Positions 43,300 to 52,925 of a DNA stretch of 59,329 nt are shown in pieces. Both the position numbers and the translations under genes were made by a program. Each line of letters starts with the position of its first letter. Position 1 is the first letter of the stretch. The notes beneath the pieces were generated by a model. That model worked only from the letters and a program-made list of their open reading frames with translations. It ran no database searches and was not told the origin of the DNA. The stretch comes from Gammaproteobacteria bacterium CG_4_10_14_0_2_um_filter_38_22 (GTDB lineage Bacteria; Pseudomonadota; Gammaproteobacteria; Coxiellales; Coxiellaceae), in the NCBI GenBank assembly GCA_002793195.1, contig PFPT01000030.1, positions 1 to 59,329 on the forward strand, written 5' to 3'.

Positions 43300-44022
43300 T
43301 GCATCCGTAAAAACACCATCAACACACGCCGCTTTCATTTTACGAACCGTTGCCATTGTATTCACTGTATAAGCCAGGACACGGAAACCATGCTGGTGTA
43401 ATTGCGCCACATAACGCTGATTCAATAATTGATAAGGTTGATGCAAAGACACTATATTTTTTTTAAATAAAGCTGTACATTTTTTTTCAGATAGTTTCTT
43501 GTCAGTAATAAAACCACAACGCCTTTTTTTTTCATCCTGCATGACCTCAGTCAAACAAACTAAATTACTACTCGACAATAATAATTTTTTTTCATTGAAG
43601 TAAGTAAATTTTTCTAACTCAGCAAGCACGATTTTAGCAAGCAATCCAGCTTGTTTTTTTGTTCGTGCTTTCATTTCTAAATTCAAACATAACTTCAATC
43701 GCACGCAGCACTGCAACCACTCATGCAATGTTGGGACACGCTCACCAGTAAATTTTTTGGAAAACCAACTCCCCACATCCAGTGTTTGTATTTTTTGAAA
43801 ACGCATACGCGATAAAAACCCAGGATGCTGCGCTGTACGACTTAATATTGCATCATGAAAAATAACAGGCACATGATCCTTGCTCAATTGTACGTCACAC
43901 TCAACCCATTTCGCGCCGCGTTTTTTTGCTTCCGTCAATGCCGCCAGGGTGTTTTCAGGCGCCCACCGTGATGCACCACGATGCGCAATAAAAAAAGGAA
44001 GTGGCCATTTTTTCTTGATCAT
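43291..44022 (-). CDS. Glycerophosphodiester phosphodiesterase (UgpQ/GlpQ-like)
   Basis: 243 residues, cytoplasmic (no signal peptide), with the family motifs FIAHRGASRWAPENTLAAL (HR...ENT), EWECD-like WVECDVQLS and IFHDAILSR, which form the metal site and catalytic His pair. The fold is a TIM barrel that hydrolyses glycerophosphodiesters from phospholipid turnover to glycerol-3-phosphate and an alcohol. C-terminal YTVNTMATVRKM is also normal. It overlaps the convergent methyltransferase gene by nine bases, and its start faces the leucine dehydrogenase operon across about 105 AT-rich bases. Confidence 0.92.
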   Translation of the reverse strand: MIKKKWPLPFFIAHRGASRWAPENTLAALTEAKKRGAKWVECDVQLSKDHVPVIFHDAILSRTAQHPGFLSRMRFQKIQTLDVGSWFSKKFTGERVPTLHEWLQCCVRLKLCLNLEMKARTKKQAGLLAKIVLAELEKFTYFNEKKLLLSSSNLVCLTEVMQDEKKRRCGFITDKKLSEKKCTALFKKNIVSLHQPYQLLNQRYVAQLHQHGFRVLAYTVNTMATVRKMKAACVDGVFTDALF

Positions 44023-44049
44023 AAAGCCTTTCCCCCTGCATCATCAGTT

Positions 44050-44079
44050 TTGTTTTTATTTTATTATAATCTTGATAAT
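44050..44079 (+). promoter_or_regulatory. Possible promoter of the 2-oxoacid dehydrogenase operon
   Basis: TTGTTT (44050-44055), an 18-base spacer, and GATAAT (44074-44079) in the AT-rich divergent region; a TATAAT at 44065-44070 without a good -35 is an alternative. Confidence 0.35.
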
Positions 44080-44126
44080 ATACCCCTCATTCTAAACAAA
44101 CCTGAATAAAAAAGAGTTAGCGCTGC

Positions 44127-45197
44127 ATGGAACCGAAAAAAAAATCACACATCCCCAGTTATCAATCGCTCTCACGATACGCGAGAATGCTTAAATTTGG
44201 GGAAATTCACACTAAGATTGATCCCGAAACAGGGCTGCACGCGATCATCGCGATACACAATACAAAATTAGGCCCCGGTATTGGTGGCTGCCGCTTTTAT
44301 CCTTACGCTTCGCCTGAATTGGCGCTCAAGGATGCGCTGCGCCTTTCTTATGGCATGACCTTAAAAGCAGCAGGATGCGGCTTACCACACGGTGGCGCAA
44401 AAGCAGTGATTATCCAACCAAAAGGCAATTTTGATCGAAAAGCCCTTTTTCAAAGCTTTGGTGATTTTGTGCAAGAGTTAAATGGCCGATACATTACCGC
44501 TGTCGATGTCGGTTCAACGCTTGATGATATGAAAACCATCTCAGAACGCACAGCCTATGTGACCAGCATTTCACCCAATGGCAAAATTGAGGAAGACCCC
44601 TCACTTTCTACTGCCAAAGGTATTTTCCGTGCTATTCAAGCTGGCGTAAAGTTTCAATTCAAGAAAAATAATTGTGATGGTATACGCGTTGCAATCCAAG
44701 GTGTGGGGCGTGTGGGTTATACATTGGCAAAACAACTCGTCAATGATGGCGCCATCGTGACAGTATCCGATATCAATCAAAATGCCGTCGCAAAATGCGT
44801 CAAAGAATTAAATGTGCTCAGCGTTTCTTCTGATGAAATTGAAACCTTAGACTGTGATATTTTTTCGCCTTGCGCATTAGGTGGCACGATCACTTTAGAT
44901 TTTATTCATCACACTAAAGCAAAAATGATTGCTGGTGCTGCCAATAATCAATTAGCACATCATAATAATGCCTATGCCATGCAAGAAAAAGGCCTTATTT
45001 ATTTGCCCGATTTTTTAATTAATTCTGGTGGATTAATTCATGTCGCAATGGAATACACGCATCAAAATACAGAAAAAGCCGCTGAAAAATTAGATGAGAT
45101 ATACGACATCACCATGACAATGCTAGAACGGGCTTCCGCGAGTGGAAAAACAACGAACATCATTGCAGAAGAAATGGCGTTTGAAAAATTAAGGTAA
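44127..45197 (+). CDS. Leucine/valine/phenylalanine dehydrogenase
   Basis: 356 residues of the Glu/Leu/Phe/Val dehydrogenase family. The substrate site is GCGLPHGGAKAVI with the catalytic Lys, the DVGST loop provides the general base region, and the second Rossmann domain starts with VAIQGVGRVGYTLAKQLV. It deaminates branched-chain (or aromatic) amino acids to 2-oxoacids with NAD. Because E1 alpha, E1 beta and E2 of an oxoacid dehydrogenase follow directly, the operon would convert leucine, valine and isoleucine to branched acyl-CoAs for energy or as primers for branched fatty acids. Its start lies after GCGCTGC with only a weak ribosome-binding site. Confidence 0.92.
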   Translation: MEPKKKSHIPSYQSLSRYARMLKFGEIHTKIDPETGLHAIIAIHNTKLGPGIGGCRFYPYASPELALKDALRLSYGMTLKAAGCGLPHGGAKAVIIQPKGNFDRKALFQSFGDFVQELNGRYITAVDVGSTLDDMKTISERTAYVTSISPNGKIEEDPSLSTAKGIFRAIQAGVKFQFKKNNCDGIRVAIQGVGRVGYTLAKQLVNDGAIVTVSDINQNAVAKCVKELNVLSVSSDEIETLDCDIFSPCALGGTITLDFIHHTKAKMIAGAANNQLAHHNNAYAMQEKGLIYLPDFLINSGGLIHVAMEYTHQNTEKAAEKLDEIYDITMTMLERASASGKTTNIIAEEMAFEKLR

Positions 45198-45200
45198 TCC

Positions 45201-46280
45201 ATGCCAACCAAATTAAAAACCCTTGCTTCATTTATCGTGCCTTATCTACAGTACTTAGATGAGCATAGCCAGCCAACACAAACATTACCTGAATTTGCAA
45301 CAAACGCATTTTTAGTAGATCTGTATCAGCGTATGATGTTGCTTCGCCTATTCGACACACAAATGGTTAATCTGCATCGCACTGGAAAAATAGGCACGTT
45401 TCCTTCATCGCTTGGACAAGAAGCTATTTTTATTCCTGTTGGTATGGCGATGAAAAAAGAAGATGTGCTTTGTCCTTTTTATCGTGACCACGGTGTCATG
45501 ATTCAACGTGGTTATGCGCTTACTGATATTTTAGCCTATTGGTCTGGTGATGAACGCGGCAACGCATCAGCTGCTGCAAATCAAGATTTTCCCTGCTGTG
45601 TTCCAATTGCAACGCAATGCTTACATGCAACCGGTGTTGCATACGCCATCAAATACAGAAAAGAAAAACGCGTAGTAGTCACTGAAATAGGTGATGGCGG
45701 CACATCAAAAGGTGATTTTTACGAAGCATTAAATTTAGCTGGCACTTGGCAATTACCCATGGTTTTTGTCATTGATAATAACCAATGGGCTATTTCCGTG
45801 CCGCGTGAAAAACAATCCAGCTGTGAAACACTGGCACAAAAAGCTATCGCAGCAGGATTAGACTGCATTCAAGTAGATGGCAATGATGTAATTGCTGTCT
45901 TTGAGACAGTGACACATGCAATCAATCAAGCACGTAACGGCGGCAAAGCAACTGTGATTGAAGCCGTCACCTATCGTTTAGCTGATCACACTACAGTAGA
46001 TGATGCTTCACGTTATGCCGACCCTGAAATAAAAAAAGTGGCTTGGAAAAAAGAACCCATTGCGCGCCTAGGATATTATTTAGAAGCGCAAGGTGTGTGG
46101 GATAAAAATAAAGAAGCTGAGTTACAACACACGACCAAAGCATTCGTTGAAAAAGAAATTGAAGCTTATTTTTCAGTTGAGAAACAAAAACCAGAATCTC
46201 TATTTGATTATATGTATGAAACATTGCCAGAAGCGCTGATTGATCAGCGAAATGATTTGCTGGATCAAATAATCCAATAA
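45201..46280 (+). CDS. 2-oxoacid dehydrogenase E1 subunit alpha
   Basis: 359 residues. Thiamine-diphosphate motif GDGGTSKGDFYEALN ... NN is complete, and HRTGKIGTF plus the DHTTVDDASRY active-site loops match the alpha subunit of pyruvate or branched-chain oxoacid dehydrogenase E1. It decarboxylates the 2-oxoacid with the beta subunit and transfers the acyl group to the lipoyl arm of E2. The three genes 45201-48447 form one operon behind leucine dehydrogenase, three bases apart here, which favours the branched-chain reaction; the pyruvate complex is the alternative. The E3 gene is absent, so the housekeeping lipoamide dehydrogenase must serve. Confidence 0.93.
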   Translation: MPTKLKTLASFIVPYLQYLDEHSQPTQTLPEFATNAFLVDLYQRMMLLRLFDTQMVNLHRTGKIGTFPSSLGQEAIFIPVGMAMKKEDVLCPFYRDHGVMIQRGYALTDILAYWSGDERGNASAAANQDFPCCVPIATQCLHATGVAYAIKYRKEKRVVVTEIGDGGTSKGDFYEALNLAGTWQLPMVFVIDNNQWAISVPREKQSSCETLAQKAIAAGLDCIQVDGNDVIAVFETVTHAINQARNGGKATVIEAVTYRLADHTTVDDASRYADPEIKKVAWKKEPIARLGYYLEAQGVWDKNKEAELQHTTKAFVEKEIEAYFSVEKQKPESLFDYMYETLPEALIDQRNDLLDQIIQ

Positions 46281-46327
46281 TTGAGCGAACAACGTAAGCA
46301 TGGCTTACGAAGCAAAAAAAGGTAGCT

Positions 46328-47305
46328 ATGAACGCAATCACACTTGTCGAAGCAATTAATCAAGCCATTGCCTATGAAATGACGCAGGATAAAAACGTCA
46401 TTATTTTCGGCGAAGATATTGCGGTAAATGGTGGCGTGTTTCGCACAACCGTAGGCTTGCTTGAAAAATTTGGACCAGAACGTGTGCTCGATACACCACT
46501 TGCAGAAAGCATGATTGCAGGCATGGCTATTGGCATGGCAGCACAAGGATTAAAACCCATCGCTGAATTTCAATTTTCTGGATTTATTTATTCTGCTGTT
46601 GATCAAATACTGTCGCACGCAGCACGATTACGTAATCGCACACGCGGTAGATTAAGCTGCCCTCTTGTTTATCGTGCGCCGTATGGCGGCGGTATTCATG
46701 CACCAGAACACCATTCCGAAAGTATGGAAGCCTTATTCGCTCACATTCCAGGTATTCGCGTTGTCATTCCATCATCACCAGCAAAAGCCTATGGATTATT
46801 GCTCGCATCTATTCGTAATCCCGATCCTGTTTTATTTTTAGAACCCAAAAGAATCTATCGATTAATCAAACAAGAAATAGTTGATCATGGCGAGGCACTG
46901 CCGCTTGATAAATGTTTTATCGATAAAGAAGGTAGCGATATCACTTTAATTTCATGGGGTGCGATGATAAAAGAAACCATCGAAACTGCGGAAAAATTAG
47001 AAAGCGAAGGTATTTCTGCAGAAATAATTGATCTTGCAACCATCTCACCAATCGACATGGGAACCATCTTAACGTCAGTTGAAAAAACAGGTCGCTGCGT
47101 TATTATTTCTGAAGCGCCACGCACCTGCGGTGTTGCTGCTGAAATTGCAGCACAATTAGCAGAATATGCATTCGACATATTAAAAGCACCCGTTCAACGC
47201 GTAACCGGTTATGATACCGTCATGCCTTATGCGCAACTTGAAAAAAATTATATGCCCAACGTGGCACGTATTTTAAAATCTGTAAAAATAGCGATGGAAT
47301 ATTAA
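46328..47305 (+). CDS. 2-oxoacid dehydrogenase E1 subunit beta
   Basis: 325 residues with the transketolase-like pyrimidine-binding fold: GEDIAVNGGVFRTT, the RVLDTPLAES loop with the glutamate that activates thiamine diphosphate, and the second domain DLATISPIDMGTI, then VSE-type strand IISEAPRTCGV. It pairs with the alpha subunit encoded before it. The 47-base gap between the genes holds a short leader with no hairpin. Sequence length and motif set are standard for PdhB/BkdA2; the branched-chain role rests on the upstream leucine dehydrogenase. Confidence 0.94.
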   Translation: MNAITLVEAINQAIAYEMTQDKNVIIFGEDIAVNGGVFRTTVGLLEKFGPERVLDTPLAESMIAGMAIGMAAQGLKPIAEFQFSGFIYSAVDQILSHAARLRNRTRGRLSCPLVYRAPYGGGIHAPEHHSESMEALFAHIPGIRVVIPSSPAKAYGLLLASIRNPDPVLFLEPKRIYRLIKQEIVDHGEALPLDKCFIDKEGSDITLISWGAMIKETIETAEKLESEGISAEIIDLATISPIDMGTILTSVEKTGRCVIISEAPRTCGVAAEIAAQLAEYAFDILKAPVQRVTGYDTVMPYAQLEKNYMPNVARILKSVKIAMEY

Positions 47306-47307
47306 TC

Positions 47308-48447
47308 ATGAAGATTTTTAAATTACCCGACTTAGGCGAAGGACTACCTGACGCCATCATTCGCGAGTGGCACGTTAAGACAGGCGATCTCGTCAAGAAA
47401 GATCAACCCATTGCAGCAATGGAAACGGCAAAAGCCCTTGTTGATGTGGTTGCACCATTTGACGCTACCATTGAAAAATTATTTGGCCATATCAATGACA
47501 CCATTGAGACAGGCAAGCCCTTAATCGGTTTTGAGGGCGAAGCAGATGCCAGCGAAATAAAAAAAGACACAGGCACTGTTGTTGGTAAAATTGAACAATC
47601 AGAAAAAATTATTGCTACAGCAACTTTTTCCACGACAGGCACAACATCAAATACAACCATCAAAGCAACACCGGTGGTTCGCGCACTCGCTCGAAAATTA
47701 AACGTCGATTTATCACAGATTAAATACAGCGGTAACCGCATTACCACGCAAGATGTTGAAAACGCTGCCATACATGAAAAGCCCAATCTAAGCACTAAAA
47801 CAATAGAGCCCGGCTGGGAAACGCTATCTAATATCAAACGCGCCATGGTCATGAGCATGCAACAATCCCATCACGACATTGTTCCAGTAACTTTGATTGA
47901 TGAAGTGGATATTCATGCATGGGTTGGCAAACAAGACATTACGGTTCGCATTATCCGCGCCATGCTGTCTGCTTGCAAAACAGAACCTGCACTCAATGCG
48001 CATTTTAACAGCAAAAATATGAGCGTAAAAAAATTCACAGAAATCAACTTGGGGTTGGCGGTTGATATGCCGCACGGATTATTCGTCCCCGTTATAAAAG
48101 ATACTGTGAATTTATCTGATGAGCAAATTCGTGAGCATATTGATCGATTTAAACAACAAGCACAAAGCAAATCCATTCCACAAAATGATTTAAAAGGAGC
48201 GACCATTGTATTATCCAACTTTGGCGCCATTGCAGGGAAATACGCAAATCCTATTATTTTGCCACCGACCGTTGGCATTGTTGGTGTTGGTAGAATTACA
48301 AAATCAGTGGCACTGAATGATAAAAATCAAGCAGAGTTGCATAAAATTATTCCACTCTCTTTATCCGTTGATCATCGTGCTATCACGGGCGGCGAAGCAG
48401 CCCGTTTTTTAAAAGCAATTATGGATGCATTAAGTGCTGCTACGTAA
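47308..48447 (+). CDS. 2-oxoacid dehydrogenase E2 (lipoyl acyltransferase)
   Basis: 379 residues. One N-terminal lipoyl domain with the lipoylated K42 in METAKAL, then a linker, a peripheral-subunit-binding domain around residues 121-155 (ATPVVRALARKLNV), and the catalytic acyltransferase domain with H356 in SVDHRAITGG near the C-terminus. It transfers acyl groups from E1 to CoA. A single lipoyl domain is typical of branched-chain E2 and of many alphaproteobacterial PDH E2. It starts three bases after E1 beta and converges on the kinase-like gene, whose stop is 18 bases away. Confidence 0.94.
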   Translation: MKIFKLPDLGEGLPDAIIREWHVKTGDLVKKDQPIAAMETAKALVDVVAPFDATIEKLFGHINDTIETGKPLIGFEGEADASEIKKDTGTVVGKIEQSEKIIATATFSTTGTTSNTTIKATPVVRALARKLNVDLSQIKYSGNRITTQDVENAAIHEKPNLSTKTIEPGWETLSNIKRAMVMSMQQSHHDIVPVTLIDEVDIHAWVGKQDITVRIIRAMLSACKTEPALNAHFNSKNMSVKKFTEINLGLAVDMPHGLFVPVIKDTVNLSDEQIREHIDRFKQQAQSKSIPQNDLKGATIVLSNFGAIAGKYANPIILPPTVGIVGVGRITKSVALNDKNQAELHKIIPLSLSVDHRAITGGEAARFLKAIMDALSAAT

Positions 48448-48464
48448 TTAAAATAAAACTTCAT

Positions 48465-49796
48465 TTATTGTGTTGGTTTATTTAATACTGAGCTTTGATC
48501 ATCCATCTCTATGTCCGCATCTAGATCTGCTGAAGCAACACTTCTCTCAACACCTGAGCTGCCTATTGTCAAACTGTCTTCTTCTGCTGATGCTCGATGC
48601 GCTGATGCTCGAGGTAATTGAAAAAATGATACTCTAGAATCCTCACATCTCAGTGGACTGACAATATCAGAATCAAGCCCAGATAAGAAACGAACGGGAA
48701 TCAGCGACTCATAAAAACCTTGCAATGCTTTAGCTTGCGCAGCAACTGGATCCGTTTTTTCACTATCTGCAAGCAACTTTTTTTTCAACATTTCACAACA
48801 ATCCAGTAATGCTGCCACTGTTGGCTGCGATGAAAGCGACGTCATTTGCTCTGCGATATATTTTAATTGTAACTCGTCTGTTTTCAGTTCACTTAATCTC
48901 GCCCGCAAATCTAAATTAGAATCCATCTCCGATCTTTCAGGCGCTTCACGCAATCTATCTGCTTGCGCTTTGCTTAGCTCACTTAATAGCATCATCTTAG
49001 TAGCTTCTGCCTCACGTGCTTTCCATTTTTGCATCCACTCAATAGTGGCTTCATCCCCCAGAAGTTCTTTTAAAAAAACACCCAAAGAAAAAATATCATT
49101 TTCAGGTCTTGCACAAAAATCAGCATCTAAAAAACAAGCAGGATGCATATACAAGGGCGAGCCCGATGTCACAGTAACTTTTTCCCCTATTTTTAAAGCA
49201 CAATCTAAATCAATCAAGCAAATGTGACCCTTATAATAAGCAATATTAGCGCTTTTAATATCACCATGAACATAGCCTGAGTCATGCATAAATTTAACCG
49301 CTTTCAATAAATCAATCACCGCATGCAGGACAACTTGCTTGTATAAACCAAAATTACTTTTTTTAATTTCTAAGATAGATTCCATTAAATTTTCTAAAAA
49401 CAAACCGCAAAAAGGAATCAAAGAATAATGTTGCGTTTCATTTTCATTGTTTGTTCTTTCTACTACACTCATTAACTTAATAATATTATTCTGCGTTGAA
49501 GTCTGATCAGATTGCGTAACCAATGCATGCATTTTTTTTTCTGGATTTTTCCCACCAAAAACTTTTACCGCACATAATTGTTTTTGCTCAACACCCTCTT
49601 CTTTATAAGCTACAACCACAGCATAAACTTTTCCTTGTTGTCCACCACCAATCAATACAGATTCTTCTATTGCGTTATCACCACCCTCTTCCCAAAGCGT
49701 TAATTTTTTCGTGACTGGATCAATCAAATAAATTTCAGCAATGCCCTCTTCTACCAACTGACCCAACTCCATTGAGTTCACTCTTTTATGGCGCAT
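48465..49796 (-). CDS. Eukaryotic-type Ser/Thr kinase-like protein, putative effector
   Basis: 443 residues from ATG 49796, seven bases after GAGGTGG (a GTG five codons earlier is weaker). Kinase motifs are readable: Gly loop IGGGQQGKVYAV (49-60), the ATP lysine K78 in CAVKVF, catalytic loop H177-G-D179-I-K181-S-A-N184 (HGD instead of HRD) and the metal Asp in IDLDCAL (D196, DLD instead of DFG), then a short C-lobe (SPLYMHP, DIFSLGVFLKEL). Residues about 250-443 are helical and then polar, ending DLDADIEMDDQSSVLN. No bacterial regulatory domain (PASTA, transmembrane helix) is present, so a soluble host-directed kinase is likely. Activity is plausible because all four key residues are kept; secretion is inferred from the family pattern and acidic tail. 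Confidence 0.8.
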   Translation of the reverse strand: MRHKRVNSMELGQLVEEGIAEIYLIDPVTKKLTLWEEGGDNAIEESVLIGGGQQGKVYAVVVAYKEEGVEQKQLCAVKVFGGKNPEKKMHALVTQSDQTSTQNNIIKLMSVVERTNNENETQHYSLIPFCGLFLENLMESILEIKKSNFGLYKQVVLHAVIDLLKAVKFMHDSGYVHGDIKSANIAYYKGHICLIDLDCALKIGEKVTVTSGSPLYMHPACFLDADFCARPENDIFSLGVFLKELLGDEATIEWMQKWKAREAEATKMMLLSELSKAQADRLREAPERSEMDSNLDLRARLSELKTDELQLKYIAEQMTSLSSQPTVAALLDCCEMLKKKLLADSEKTDPVAAQAKALQGFYESLIPVRFLSGLDSDIVSPLRCEDSRVSFFQLPRASAHRASAEEDSLTIGSSGVERSVASADLDADIEMDDQSSVLNKPTQ

Positions 49797-49970
49797 ATCA
49801 ATCCACCTCACCTTGAATTACCAATAAAATCCATCATGCAAATTATAGTCAGTTTGCTTGGTATTGCTCATAAAAAGATCAGGTTGCTTTAAGTGTCTCT
49901 TGCATCTTTTTGAATTAAAATGCAAATAAAAATCCTTATAACAAGCTCACCATGAAATGAATCAAAGCAT

Positions 49971-49999
49971 TTGAATTTAAATCGGGTTTTCTGTATAAA
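49971..49999 (+). promoter_or_regulatory. Sigma70 promoter immediately before tgt
   Basis: TTGAAT (-35, 49971-49976), a 17-base spacer and TATAAA (-10, 49994-49999). The expected transcription start, about seven bases after the -10, is at or next to the A of the tgt ATG (50006), and no ribosome-binding site precedes it. Confidence 0.65.
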
Positions 50000-50005
50000 A
50001 CTGGC

Positions 50006-51169
50006 ATGAACAATACCTATTGCAGTAAGCTCATTCATCAACACGCTCACTCCCATGCACGCGTGATGCAAGTCATGACACCCCATGGTGAATTGACAAC
50101 GCCGTGTTTTATGCCGGTTGGCACACGCGCTTTTGTGAATTTAATGACGCCCCATGATTTAATAGCGACAAACAGTCAAATTATTTTAGGCGGAAATACT
50201 TATCACATGTTGGTCGCACCCGGCATGGAAATTTTACAAGCCGCAGGTGGTATGCATTGTTTTATGGGATGGCATCAACCCATGCTAACAGACAGTGGTG
50301 GATTTCAAGTTTTCAGCCTATCGAATAAAACAAATATCTGCAAAATTAAAGAAGATGGCGCAAGATTCAAGCATCCCATTACCGGCAAAACTATTTTACT
50401 CAATTCAAAAACATCTATTGATGCACAAAAAAGTATTGGCGCTGATATTATTATGGCCTTTGATCAATGCACGCCTGAAAATGTATCTGAAGCAGAAGCA
50501 CAAAAAATCATGGTTCGCACGCATCGCTGGTTATTAGAATCCAAAGAAGCACATCTAAAAAACTCAAATTCATTTTATGGATCAAAACAAGCTCTTTTTG
50601 GCATTATTCAAGGCGGCATATACCAAAATTTACGTGAAGAAAGCACGCAATTTATTGTAGATGCCGATTTAGATGGTATCGCCATTGGCGGCGAATCCAT
50701 TGGTTTTAATATGATAAAAACGACGGAAATTATTAACTGGGTTCGCCCACAATTACCAAAAAACAAAGTACGCTATACCATGGGCGTAGGTTTACATCCA
50801 CAAGATTTAATAGATGTCGTAAAATGTGGCGTGGATATTTTTGATTGTGTTGCGCCTACACGTAATGCACGGCATGGCTGTTTATATCACGGCTTAGCAG
50901 AACCCGATGAAAATAATTGGGTGCAATTTAACATGCATGGTGAAAGTAAAGGCCAAATCAGTATTAAAAAAAGCATTTACGCCAAAGATGAAAATCCCAT
51001 TTTAAAAAACTGTGCTTGTCACACCTGCCAAAATCATTCACGCGCTTATTTACATTATTTATTTAAAATACAAGCGCCGGCTTATCATAATCTTGCCTGC
51101 ATACACAATATTCACGTGATGCAACAAGTTTGCGATGCGATGCGAGATGTCATAACAAAAAACTCATAA
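50006..51169 (+). CDS. tgt: Queuine tRNA-ribosyltransferase
   Basis: 387 residues, full length. The active-site MLTDSGGFQVF (with the nucleophile Asp region), FDQCTP, MGVGLHPQDLID, and the zinc-binding CACHTCQNHSRAYLHYL cluster are complete. Tgt exchanges guanine 34 of GUN-anticodon tRNAs for preQ1, the base later finished by QueA and QueG (queG is at 22568). The start ATG 50006 has no ribosome-binding site and lies at the expected transcription start of a clear promoter, so the mRNA may be leaderless. Its stop abuts that of the convergent hpt gene with no spacing. Confidence 0.95.
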   Translation: MNNTYCSKLIHQHAHSHARVMQVMTPHGELTTPCFMPVGTRAFVNLMTPHDLIATNSQIILGGNTYHMLVAPGMEILQAAGGMHCFMGWHQPMLTDSGGFQVFSLSNKTNICKIKEDGARFKHPITGKTILLNSKTSIDAQKSIGADIIMAFDQCTPENVSEAEAQKIMVRTHRWLLESKEAHLKNSNSFYGSKQALFGIIQGGIYQNLREESTQFIVDADLDGIAIGGESIGFNMIKTTEIINWVRPQLPKNKVRYTMGVGLHPQDLIDVVKCGVDIFDCVAPTRNARHGCLYHGLAEPDENNWVQFNMHGESKGQISIKKSIYAKDENPILKNCACHTCQNHSRAYLHYLFKIQAPAYHNLACIHNIHVMQQVCDAMRDVITKNS

Positions 51170-51799
51170 CTAGCCATGTTCTGGGGCAACCATATAAATA
51201 CCAGGTGCATTGCGCAAGTAACCTTTGTAGTCCATGCCATAACCAAATACATAATGATTATCAACACGCAATCCACAAAAATCAGCATGCGGCAGTCCTT
51301 CAGCTAAGCGCGCATTATTTTTATCAACAAGCACCGCTGTTAATACTGCGCGCGCACCTTGTGAGCGACAATAGGTAACGATTTCGGCCAAAGTAATACC
51401 GCCATCTAAAATATCATCCACAATTAAGATGGTTCGATTTTTCAGTGAGCATTGTGGTGTCACTTTCCAAACCAATTCAGATCCCACTGTTTTGCGTTGA
51501 TAACGCGTTGCATGAATATAATCCACTTCCAATGGGAAATCCAAACGTGGCAACAAATTGCCCAGCGGAACAATACCACCCACTACAACACAAATAAAAA
51601 TAGGATTTTCTTGAGACAAGCGATCATGAATTTCAGCAGCCATCTTATCCAGCGCCACTTCTACTTCATTTTTTGAAAAAATACACGTTGATTTTGCAAG
51701 CACATCGCGAATATGATCGGGCAATATTTCTGGTTGCACATCTAACTCCACTAATGCATCTGATTTATGTTGACTGATTTCCGGGTTGATCATCGTCAT
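51170..51799 (-). CDS. hpt: Hypoxanthine phosphoribosyltransferase
   Basis: About 209 residues from ATG 51799 (ATG 51793 also possible); a longer frame to 51862 would run far into the MscS gene. PRPP-binding motif [11 protein letters not shown] with the two Asp, the VGGIVPL strand near the start and [13 protein letters not shown] near the C-terminus. It salvages hypoxanthine and guanine to IMP and GMP. The 5' part overlaps the end of the MscS gene by about 35 bases, so the two genes on the minus strand are translationally coupled. It converges directly on tgt. Confidence 0.92.
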   Translation of the reverse strand: MTMINPEISQHKSDALVELDVQPEILPDHIRDVLAKSTCIFSKNEVEVALDKMAAEIHDRLSQENPIFICVVVGGIVPLGNLLPRLDFPLEVDYIHATRYQRKTVGSELVWKVTPQCSLKNRTILIVDDILDGGITLAEIVTYCRSQGARAVLTAVLVDKNNARLAEGLPHADFCGLRVDNHYVFGYGMDYKGYLRNAPGIYMVAPEHG

Positions 51800-52868
51800 G
51801 AGGGATAAGCACCGTCGTAGTTGGGAAGGCACATTCTGCACCATGCTCAGCAATAATTGCAATAGCTTTTAAAAACACATCTTGCTGTACTTGCCGATAT
51901 TTTGCCCAATCTGTCGTTTTGGTAAAGGCATAAATGTTGATGTTTAATGAAGAAGAGGCAAATTCCACAAAATTCACCATCGTAGTTTGCATCGAATCAA
52001 TACCAGGGTGTTGATGCAACATTTCAGTCACAGCCATTACAATTGGCTCAATAACACGGGCATCATCATAACGCACACCCACCATCGTATTAATTTGCCG
52101 ATGACTCATGCGAGATGGATTTTCAACTGAAATAGTTGAAAATACACTATTTGGTACATACAAAGGACGTTTTGAAAAAGTCCGTATTCGTGTTAATCGC
52201 CATCCAATATGCTCAACCGTACCTTCGATATTACGATCTGGAGACCGAATCCAATCTCCCACTGAAAAAGGACGATCCCAAAAAATCATCATGCCGCCTA
52301 AAAAATTAGACAGCGTTTCTTTTGCAGCAAAAGCCACACCCAAACCACCCACACCACCAAACGCCAATAAGCTGCCCGTCTTAAAACCCAACATGGGCAA
52401 TGTCACTAAAATCGCGATGATGGTTAAAATGATGCGAGACAATTGCGCCAATGCCCGTAATGTTGTTTTATCACGTACGGGAATTCGCCCAGAACGTGGC
52501 GCGATTTCTTCTTCGAGCATCGTAATGAAATTAAGCAAAGACCAATAAAACACGCCAATAAAAAATAAACTGCGAGTTGTATTCATCGCTTTGAGGTGAG
52601 AAATATCGATGTGAAAATGCAACATCACAATTGGAATAGCAAAACTAATCACCATCAACCAAAAAAATGTCATCCAGGGGACATGGACTGATTTTACAAA
52701 TGAAATGATCCACGGATGTTTTCCCGTGCCAAATTTAGCAACTAGAAAGTGATAAAATTTACGCGAAAACCAATGAACAAGAACCATACCAAGAATCAGC
52801 ATGCAAACATCAGCAAGCCACTCGTTGTGTTCAAAAAAAAGAATGAAGCGTTGAAATAACTCATGCAT
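51765..52868 (-). CDS. Mechanosensitive ion channel, MscS family
   Basis: 367 residues. Helices: one at the N-terminus, one at about 60-80, one at about 100-120, then the pore helix and beta domain. The pore-forming segment is rich in Gly and Ala ([22 protein letters not shown]), as in MscS TM3, followed by the conserved PFSVGDWI and a mixed C-terminal beta/alpha domain ([13 protein letters not shown]). It opens on membrane tension to release osmolytes. The N-terminal part is longer than in E. coli MscS, with one extra hydrophobic segment, so a YbdG/YnaI-like channel is an alternative label. It is followed by hpt. Confidence 0.87.
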   Translation of the reverse strand: MHELFQRFILFFEHNEWLADVCMLILGMVLVHWFSRKFYHFLVAKFGTGKHPWIISFVKSVHVPWMTFFWLMVISFAIPIVMLHFHIDISHLKAMNTTRSLFFIGVFYWSLLNFITMLEEEIAPRSGRIPVRDKTTLRALAQLSRIILTIIAILVTLPMLGFKTGSLLAFGGVGGLGVAFAAKETLSNFLGGMMIFWDRPFSVGDWIRSPDRNIEGTVEHIGWRLTRIRTFSKRPLYVPNSVFSTISVENPSRMSHRQINTMVGVRYDDARVIEPIVMAVTEMLHQHPGIDSMQTTMVNFVEFASSSLNINIYAFTKTTDWAKYRQVQQDVFLKAIAIIAEHGAECAFPTTTVLIPHDDDQPGNQST

Positions 52869-52925
52869 GATGCTTCGCCTATTGTCTCATCAAGCGCCTA
52901 TGACTCACCTCAATATTATAGTGCA

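Noticed and set aside
47403-47858. 151-codon frame opposite the E2 gene
   Set aside because: Antisense shadow; E2 coding sequence is complete with all family motifs.
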